Both the position numbers and the translations under genes were made by a program. This document shows positions 1-6,000 of a stretch of 9,896 nucleotides of DNA, in pieces. The notes beneath the pieces were generated by a model, which searched no databases, had not been told where the DNA came from, and saw only the letters and a list, made by a program, of their open reading frames with translations. Within the stretch, counting starts at the first letter, position 1, and every line of letters starts with the position of its first letter. The DNA lies in contig CAUBTS010000076.1 of the NCBI GenBank assembly GCA_958438955.1, positions 1-9,896 of the forward strand, read 5' to 3'. The DNA is from an uncultured Collinsella sp. (GTDB lineage: Bacteria; Actinomycetota; Coriobacteriia; Coriobacteriales; Coriobacteriaceae).

Positions 1-497
1 TCGTTATCGGCGAGGGAGGGAAGATCGTGCTTCCCGTCAACGGCGTGGTGCGTGACTACCAAAAGCTGGGTGCCCGTCCCATGGCGCTGGGCAACCGATT
101 TGAATATTCTGATTTTTGGGGACAGACGATTGGTGAGCCCGGCGAAGGCGTTTTGAGGGCCGATCGCGATGCGGACAAGATCGCCAAGGTCGCGCATATC
201 GTATTCGACGGAGGTGCTACGCCTGCTCCCGATCCGGCACCGACTCCCAAGCCGCAGCCGGGAGGCGAGGGCTCGACGGGCACGACGGGGGCGACGACCC
301 AAACTTCGACACAGACTGGTTCGGCCGTGAATGTAAAGCCTGCTGCCGCCAAGGTGTCCGTCACGGCTTCGAAGGCGACGGCCTCTACTCTCGCGGCCAC
401 GGGCGATAGCGCCGCGTTGAGTGTTGCCGCCATGAGCGTCGCTGGTGCCACGGTTGCAGCCGCCGGCATCGCCGCCGCGCGTCGTCGCGAGGAATAG
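1..497 (+). CDS. C-terminal part of an LAATG-type wall-anchored surface protein (5' truncated)
   Basis: The reading frame is already open at the window edge (first whole codon at position 3) and ends at TAG 495-497, leaving 164 visible residues. A GTG at 27 lies in frame but has no ribosome binding site, so the gene almost certainly starts upstream. The first 70 or so residues (VIGEGGKIVLPVNG... to HIVFDGG) are the end of an extracellular domain I do not recognise. A Pro/Ala/Thr linker follows (PAPDPAPTPKPQPG, then Thr/Gly/Ser-rich), as expected for a wall-spanning stalk. The C-terminus has the three sorting-signal parts: LAATGD (codons 390-407), a hydrophobic Ala/Val-rich segment and an RRREE tail. 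By analogy with LPXTG proteins, a sortase should cleave between Thr and Gly and link the protein to peptidoglycan. The same C-terminal layout recurs in the next two genes. The anchoring role is well supported; the function of the ectodomain is unknown. Confidence 0.85.
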   Translation, partial: VIGEGGKIVLPVNGVVRDYQKLGARPMALGNRFEYSDFWGQTIGEPGEGVLRADRDADKIAKVAHIVFDGGATPAPDPAPTPKPQPGGEGSTGTTGATTQTSTQTGSAVNVKPAAAKVSVTASKATASTLAATGDSAALSVAAMSVAGATVAAAGIAAARRREE

Positions 498-547
498 CAA
501 TTTTGCCTAGGGCATGCAGGGCATAAAACCTCGGTGCGCTTGATTGA

Positions 548-587
548 GCCGCCGCGCAGGGATTTGCGTCCCCGCGTGGCGGCTTTT
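548..587 (+). terminator. Intrinsic terminator after the first surface protein gene
   Basis: A 15-position stem (548-562 with 569-583) starts with GCCGCC and ends with GGCGGC. It contains one G-T wobble and one A-C mismatch, has a 6-nt loop (TTTGCG) and is followed directly by TTTT. It lies 50 nt after the stop codon. It should end transcription of the first gene and isolate it from the gene at 695. Confidence 0.8.
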
Positions 588-590
588 GCG

Positions 591-630
591 TTTGCGCAGG
601 TAGGGACGCGGGTTCGCATGTACGAACCTA
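591..630 (+). promoter_or_regulatory. Shared upstream element, copy 1, with central dyad
   Basis: This 40-nt block matches 2919-2958 upstream of the giant gene at 31 of 40 positions with no gaps. Fully conserved parts are TTTGCGCAGGTAG (591-603), TTCGCAT (613-619) and GAACCTA (624-630). Inside it is a perfect inverted repeat, GGTTCG (611-616) and CGAACC (623-628), around CATGTA. It lies just after a terminator and about 65 nt before the start codon at 695, where promoter or operator sequences are expected. I could not assign a convincing -35/-10 pair. A regulator binding site or promoter-associated element is inferred. Confidence 0.45.
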
Positions 631-682
631 GGCGTGGCGCCCGGTTTGCCGCACTGTGATGTCATGGAAACAAACCTCGATG

Positions 683-689
683 AAGGAGG
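683..689 (+). promoter_or_regulatory. Ribosome binding site that sets the start at 695
   Basis: AAGGAGG lies 5 nt before ATG 695. In-frame upstream starts at GTG 656 and ATG 659 have no such sequence. The 695 start also removes a 13-residue charged N-terminal extension that would precede the export signal. Confidence 0.85.
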
Positions 690-694
690 ACGAC

Positions 695-2689
695 ATGCAA
701 GGACAACATTTTGCCAAGCAGACGCAGCGCGAGCGCGCTTGCTCGCTCGTTCACGGTACTTGGCGTTGCGCGGGTGTGAGGGTCGCCAGCGTCGGTGCGT
801 GCGCGCTCATGGTCGGCCAGCTGTTACTGCCGAGTGTGGCGCTTGCGACCGAATGTGCGGATTCTGCTGCTACGACGGGTGAGGTCGCTGCGGCTCCTGC
901 GGCGCCGGCGGCTACGGTGGATGCGAATGCGGCGACAACACCGACAACCGAGGCTGCTCCGGCAACTCAGAACGAGGCCGATACTCAGCAGGTATCTTTG
1001 GCTGACACCGTCGAAGGGGCTGGCGATGCAATGCCCGCCGAGCAAAACGCTTCCAGCAACAACGCCGCCATGCCGGCAGACAACGCCATTATGCCCTGCG
1101 GTGTGACCGACGTGACGGGTGGGGGTGGCGTGACAATCGACACGAACGTCGAATCCTACTACAGGGAATGCGAGCTTCCACCCGAGATTTCTCTTACCGG
1201 AGGCGGTAGTTTCTCATGGGATTTTGGACCGGTCCCAGATGAGGTGGCGGATAAGCTATCAAACGCATCCGAAACTAAGTATTACAAGGCAGATGCCGCT
1301 ACTGGCGCGCTTGTTGAAGTCGCCGATCAGTCTCAATCGAACGTGACGATTTCCATTGCGCCATATGAAGGGCAGATGCGCGCGACGCTGACCCTGACGG
1401 GTGGCGACTTTGTAGACGGAAACTATGCACTCATCCGCAACGAGGATGTGCCGTTTACTTCAACGTTGACGTTCGACGGCACCGACTATAATGACGGCAT
1501 CCTCATCGGCGATCCTGATAGCACCTCCGATAAACCAGCTCAAATCGTTGTCCATGAAACAAGGACCGATTACTACCTGCGCTACAACTTCAACACCGTG
1601 GTAAAGCTAGCTGCTCATGGACAGGCAATCAATGGCGTTGATTTGGGTTCAGGATATATCGGCTATCGCGCTGGGGATACTCCCGCTCCAACCACTCATG
1701 TACCATACGCAGATTACGACAAGTATGAAATTGCTTACGAGTGCTGGGAGGAGATGGACAACAGCGACCCCACGGATCTTCGTCCCGTCGCCTTCTGGTA
1801 TTCCGACAAGGGCATGTACACACCGGGCATGAAGCGAATCGACAAGTTCGAAGAAGGCAAGCACTACATGCATTCTGTCATGCTACGCCAAAAGAACGGG
1901 TATGAGTTTGCCAACGGCTGCACTGTGGCAATCAATGGCGAGCCACTTAACGCCATGAGTGTTCAGAAAGTCGAAGGTGGTCTGTTCCTTGCGCCGACCA
2001 CATCGTTTACCTGCGAAAAGGCTCTTGTGTGGCAAGCAATCGACACGGTCGTGATTAATGGCGCTACCGTCACGTTCAAAGACGGCGATAAGCCGGTGTT
2101 CACGGGCGCTACGTCTGACGACACTCGTTATTGGTATCAGTGCGAGTTCTGGAATTCTGAGGATGGCGCTGGAATGAACTCGGCATGGTTCTGGGATCAA
2201 AATATCGAGAACCACATTGATACGTTTGAGGCTGGGAAGACCTACAGCTACGGTTTTTATCTCAAGTCGCATGAGGGTTTCTACTTTACTCGTGACACTA
2301 GGGTCACAATTAACGGCAAGACTTATGGCTACTGGTGGAACGAATCCGATGCGGAGAATCTCGATAGAGACGGTAAGACGACCACCATGTGGGTCTATAC
2401 CAATCTTACGATGACGCCTGAAGCAATGCCGACGCCGACGCCGGACCCCAAGCCGACGCCCGAGCCCGAGACCAAGCCCGAGACCAAGCCGGGTCAGGCG
2501 CCAACGACCGCCACGATTACTACGACCGTCTCGACCACCAAGACTCCGGCCGTCAAGCCCGCTGCCAAGACCAGCGATGCCACCCTCGCCGCAACGGGTG
2601 ACAGCACCGGACTTGTCGCCGCGGCCATGAGCCTCGCCGGCGCCATCGCAGCAGCCATCGGCATCGCCTCAAAGCGCCGCGAGAACTAG
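695..2689 (+). CDS. Secreted, LAATG-anchored surface protein with a duplicated aromatic-rich module
   Basis: The product has 664 residues. Residues 1-51 form a Sec signal peptide with a long Arg/Lys-containing n-region, a hydrophobic core (VASVGACALMVGQLLLPSV) and a likely cut after ALA51. An Ala/Thr/Asn-rich disordered stretch runs to about residue 135, followed by a beta-rich region (about 136-290). Two related modules follow at about 302-442 and 449-577. Their best match is residues 383-419 against 509-545 (13 of 37 identical), following the pattern D-F-E-x-G-K-x-Y, then G-[YF]-x-F, then V-x-I-N-G. Both modules also have a Cys and several Trp/Tyr before this core. A PTPTPDPKPTPEPETK linker and a Thr-rich stretch lead to LAATGD at 631-636, a hydrophobic helix and a KRREN tail. 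Export and sortase anchoring are well supported. The modules resemble repeated beta-sandwich units of Gram-positive surface proteins, but I cannot name the family or a ligand. The ectodomain DNA is clearly lower in GC than the anchor region. Confidence 0.92.
   Translation: MQGQHFAKQTQRERACSLVHGTWRCAGVRVASVGACALMVGQLLLPSVALATECADSAATTGEVAAAPAAPAATVDANAATTPTTEAAPATQNEADTQQVSLADTVEGAGDAMPAEQNASSNNAAMPADNAIMPCGVTDVTGGGGVTIDTNVESYYRECELPPEISLTGGGSFSWDFGPVPDEVADKLSNASETKYYKADAATGALVEVADQSQSNVTISIAPYEGQMRATLTLTGGDFVDGNYALIRNEDVPFTSTLTFDGTDYNDGILIGDPDSTSDKPAQIVVHETRTDYYLRYNFNTVVKLAAHGQAINGVDLGSGYIGYRAGDTPAPTTHVPYADYDKYEIAYECWEEMDNSDPTDLRPVAFWYSDKGMYTPGMKRIDKFEEGKHYMHSVMLRQKNGYEFANGCTVAINGEPLNAMSVQKVEGGLFLAPTTSFTCEKALVWQAIDTVVINGATVTFKDGDKPVFTGATSDDTRYWYQCEFWNSEDGAGMNSAWFWDQNIENHIDTFEAGKTYSYGFYLKSHEGFYFTRDTRVTINGKTYGYWWNESDAENLDRDGKTTTMWVYTNLTMTPEAMPTPTPDPKPTPEPETKPETKPGQAPTTATITTTVSTTKTPAVKPAAKTSDATLAATGDSTGLVAAAMSLAGAIAAAIGIASKRREN
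2468..2491 (+). repeat. 12-bp tandem duplication in the Pro-rich linker
   Basis: GAGACCAAGCCC is followed directly by GAGACCAAGCCG (11 of 12 identical), encoding two ETKP units inside the wall-spanning linker. This type of linker readily changes length by slippage. Confidence 0.7.
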
Positions 2690-2724
2690 GTTTCGGCGGA
2701 GGCCCTCGTTTCCACCTCAGCAAG

Positions 2725-2862
2725 ATCTCAATCTGTAACACCTAGCCAGCAGAAACGGCTCTATCTGTTACAGATTGAGATGAACCGGCGGGTGGCCAAC
2801 ATAACGTCTCAATCTGTAACGCCTAGCGAGAAATTCGGCCTCTTACCGTTACAGATCGAGAC
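2725..2862. repeat. Hairpin doublet repeat, copy A
   Basis: Two 57-nt inverted-repeat units are separated by 24 nt. Unit 1 (2725-2781) has perfect 16-bp arms, ATCTCAATCTGTAACA and TGTTACAGATTGAGAT, around a 25-nt loop in which AGCC can pair with GGCT. Unit 2 (2806-2862) has 15-nt arms, GTCTCAATCTGTAAC and GTTACAGATCGAGAC, with one A-C mismatch around 27 nt. The element starts shortly after the stop of the upstream gene and before that gene's terminator, so it would be transcribed as part of the 3' UTR. The two-hairpin layout recalls REP/BIME-type or MITE-like repeats, but I know of no named family with this sequence. No target-site duplication is visible. Confidence 0.9.
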
Positions 2863-2883
2863 AAACCGGCCGGCCGAGTCCAG

Positions 2884-2921
2884 AACCACCGCAAAGGTGC
2901 CTGTTCCCTTTGCGGTGGTTT
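2884..2921 (+). terminator. Intrinsic terminator of the 664-residue surface protein gene
   Basis: A perfect 14-bp stem, AACCACCGCAAAGG (2884-2897) with CCTTTGCGGTGGTT (2907-2920), encloses a 9-nt loop; the end of the stem merges into TTT (2919-2921). The tail is short, but the stem is strong. It lies about 195 nt after the stop codon, beyond the hairpin doublet. The near-symmetric stem (AACC...GGTT) would give only a short T tail on the opposite strand. Confidence 0.75.
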
Positions 2922-2964
2922 GCGCAGGTAGAACGGTAGATTCGCATATATGAACCTACCGTTC
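2919..2964 (+). promoter_or_regulatory. Shared upstream element, copy 2, with extended inverted repeat
   Basis: Positions 2919-2958 align without gaps to 591-630. Here the dyad is longer: GAACGGTAGATTC (2931-2943) and GAACCTACCGTTC (2952-2964) pair at 12 of 13 positions around GCATATAT. The element begins at the tail of the preceding terminator and ends 60 nt before the start codon at 3025. It could be an operator for a dimeric regulator. Because CTTTGTTTTTG follows, it could also act as a weak terminator or attenuator. Its recurrence upstream of another gene favours a regulatory role. Confidence 0.45.
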
Positions 2965-3011
2965 GCTTTGTTTTTGAACAACGATTACGCTGGATGACTT
3001 TTGGTTTGCAG

Positions 3012-3018
3012 GAAAGGA
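3012..3018 (+). promoter_or_regulatory. Ribosome binding site of the giant surface protein gene
   Basis: GAAAGGA lies 6 nt before ATG 3025. It supports ATG 3025 over the in-frame TTG at 3001, which has no Shine-Dalgarno-like sequence and would add eight residues ahead of the signal peptide. Confidence 0.75.
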
Positions 3019-3024
3019 ACGACC

Positions 3025-6000
3025 ATGAGGTGGACTACTGCTCGAGCGCTTTGCCGACGGCTGACGGTTGCCACGGTGACCCTCGCGATGGTGACGGGTT
3101 CGTTTCCCGCGGGCGCGTTTGCTGAGGCCCTCAACACCGACGGCACTTTTGTGCAGACGGATGACGGCCAAGCAGCCGACGCCGCTCCCGCCGATTCGGC
3201 TGACGCCCAAACGTCAGACTCTGCTTCCGCCGACCCCGCGCCCGATGCCGGCGCCGCCGACCCCACAGTGCTCGATAGCGGTGATACCCCTACGCCCCCG
3301 CCCTCCGAGATTGCATCGGCGGCGGGCCTAACGGGCGCCGGGCAGACCGAGAGCACACCTGCGGGTACGCTCGCCACTGATCTTGTCGAGGGCAAGGAAC
3401 TCGCCGAGCAGCAGAAGCAAGAGGAGGCTTCCGGTGCCGAGGCAACCTGGAACGAGGAACTTGGACTCTGGGCAACCTCGAAGGGCACTACGGGCGTAAA
3501 GGGTGAATACGACGATGGCTACGTGGCCGGCGAGCAGACCCCCGCGCAGTACTACTTCTCGATCGATAACCTCACCAACGAAATTTCTATCGAGTATGGC
3601 GACGCGGGCATTACCACGTTGGAGGTGCCCTCGACCATCGACGGCAAAAATGTCGTGAGTCTTAAGGGCATGGGAAACGTTGCGCTCACATCAATTACGT
3701 TTGCCCCCGATTCGCATATCCGCTCTGTGGGCGGTTTGGGCGGCAGCAGCATCAAGGAAATCGCACTGCCCGATTCGGTTGAGGAACTGGGCTGGAATGC
3801 GTTTACCGGAAGCAAGACACTTCACACGGTGACCTGGCCCAACAACGCGGCCTTTACCACGATTCCCGAGCAGGCCTTTGAGGGCTGCGAACAACTTGAC
3901 GACAATGTGGTGGCAACGCTGCCGCCTTCGGTTAAGACTATCGACTATCGCGCCTTCGCCAATTGCGGCGTACCGCAGTTCTATGTCTCGGACACAACGG
4001 TACTCACCTTTACGCAGATCAACGTGCCGGGCACGGTGGAGCGGATTGAGCGCTATGCCTTTGACGGGTGCTCGCATGTGTCGTCGGTGACGATTGGCGA
4101 TGGTGTCAAATCTATCGGGGCGCTCGCGTTCGCCTCTCTTGATCCTGCGATTGCCGGCAAAGAGATTGTGCTACCCAAAAGCGTGGAAATGATAGAGTGG
4201 GGAGCTTTTGAGAACACGAGATACGGAAACGAGACGAACCATAATGCCGTTGCCCTGCGCGTGATGAACCCCGATCTTCAGTTTGGTGAGGCGGGCTATC
4301 CGGGCGACTATAATGAGCGCGTGACAATCGATGGCGTAACGTATGCGATTCCCTTTGGTGAAGGCCAGACCATCTATGCCTATGCGACCGATTCGGCTGG
4401 CAACCCCTCGATGGTCAAAAAGCTTGCCGATGCCGTGGCCGATCGCAAGGACTCCGTCGATTCCTCGAAGCCTGCCTACACGTTTGAGTGGATGGGCGAG
4501 GCGGCCCAGGTGACGGGCAAACTTCCCCAGAGCGCGACGGCTACACTCGTGCAGGCGGGGCAGTCCACGCCGCTGGCGGTTGGCGATGACGGCAGCTTTA
4601 CAGCGGACGCTCTCTCCAAGACAGCAGCCACCCTGCGCATTTCGCTCAGCGGTTACTATGACATGGTGCTGGCGCGCCCGGGCGACCAGATGACGGGCAC
4701 ATGGAATATCGGAGAGATTAAGGCTGAGGACTTTACCAAGATTCCGGCTTCGCGCGCGATTGAACTTAATGTGGCCTATCTCGAACCGGTCGCAGGCCAG
4801 GATAAGACCGAACGCATTGAGCTCGATAGTCTCGATAACATCGATCTGACGGTGAAGAGCGGCGGCAAGACGCTTAAGCCTGCCAAGGGCGACAAGGAAA
4901 ACGACTACCGTATCCAGGGTACAGCGCTCGTGGTGTCGCAGGCCATTGCCGATGCAGACCAGGATCTGGAGATAACGCTCGAGCCCAAAGACAGCCTCAA
5001 GCTGGGTGGGGCGACGGCGACGGTGAAGCCTTCGGCCGGCAAGGTCGATATCGACTTGAAACCCTGGGGCACGGCGACGGTCACGACCAAGGGCGACTAC
5101 CAGGGCGCCAACCGCGTGCTGGTGTTCCGTACGTCCGACGGCAAGCTAGTTGCCGACGGCGTCACCTATCTGATGGGTTACGAAGACGATGGCACCACGC
5201 CTATCATGAAGGCCGAGACGCCGCGCCTTAAGGCCGGTTCGTACACCATCGTCGCCTTTAACAAGACGAGCTACGACATCCAAGCGACGAGCTATTCCAC
5301 GTTTAGCCGCCTAGGGCTGACCGTGGGTAAGCATATCGCGCAAAAGCAGGTGAAGATTGAGGACGGCAAACAGCTCGACGTGACGCTCGACGTCCCCACG
5401 TTTGACGTGGAGACGTATCGTGCCGAGCGCGGGCTGACGGCGGGCTCGGTTATCGCTGATTCGTCCGCGGTCGTTGGCGCGGAGACCGAGCTGCGCATTC
5501 ATTACGAGCTCAAGGACAGCCAGGCTGCCAAGATTGAGATTCCTCTGGCCAAGGATGCCGTCGAGGATGTGTCCGCAGGCGCTCGCGAAGCCGGCGCCAG
5601 CTCCGATGCCATGTGGGCTGCCACAACTTGGGAGGGCGACAACCTCGTTCTCGATATGAAGAAGAGTGCGGGCGCCGATGTGTTTGTGCGCTTTAAGCCT
5701 AAGGCCGCGGGCATCTATGCCGTCTCGCCGCTTATTACGCTGGGCGAGGTGACATTGCCGCTGGGAAGCACCACGCTTGAGGTTAGCGGATCGCGCATCG
5801 AGGTCGACAACACCGACGTTCACAGCCTGCTGGGCAATGTGGCCTACGTTTATGCAGCGCCGGGCAAGAGCGTGCAGCTCACCGTGGGGACGGGCTCGTC
5901 GGCTGCAAAGTACACCGGCAAGACCAATAAACTCGGCCGTGCCAAGATTGAATACGAACTGCCGCAGGATACGCTTGCCGCCGAGCGTGTGACGCTCGAA

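Larger units (their letters stand above)
2690..3024. other. 335-nt gene-free region between the two complete surface protein genes
   Basis: No credible gene lies here on either strand. In order it holds 35 nt of unremarkable sequence after the stop, the hairpin doublet (2725-2862), a terminator (2884-2921), the dyad-containing upstream element (2919-2964), a T-rich patch (2967-2975) and the leader with the ribosome binding site of the giant gene. Confidence 0.8.

Noticed and set aside
56..619. Minus-strand open frame opposite the first gene
   Set aside because: It runs through the terminator hairpin and opposite a well-supported sorting signal, and its Ala/Pro/Arg-rich product has no features. 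It is a composition shadow.
611..628. LexA/SOS-type operator
   Set aside because: The dyad has the outward order GTTCG-N6-CGAAC rather than the GAAC-N4-GTTC order of Gram-positive SOS boxes, and no damage-response gene is nearby.
656..694. Upstream starts GTG 656 and ATG 659 for the 664-residue protein
   Set aside because: Neither has a Shine-Dalgarno sequence, and ATG 695 has a strong one at the right spacing.
2725..2862. CRISPR array or insertion-sequence ends
   Set aside because: Only two palindromic units are present, with related loops rather than unique spacers. There is no cas gene, no transposase gene between the arms and no target-site duplication.
2974..3002. Sigma-70 promoter starting at TTGAAC before the giant gene
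   Set aside because: No acceptable -10 hexamer lies 16-18 nt downstream, so I did not call it.
2985..3488. Minus-strand open frame opposite the start of the giant gene
   Set aside because: It overlaps the ribosome binding site and signal peptide code of the giant gene. Its Ser/Ala-rich product mirrors the low-complexity spacer.
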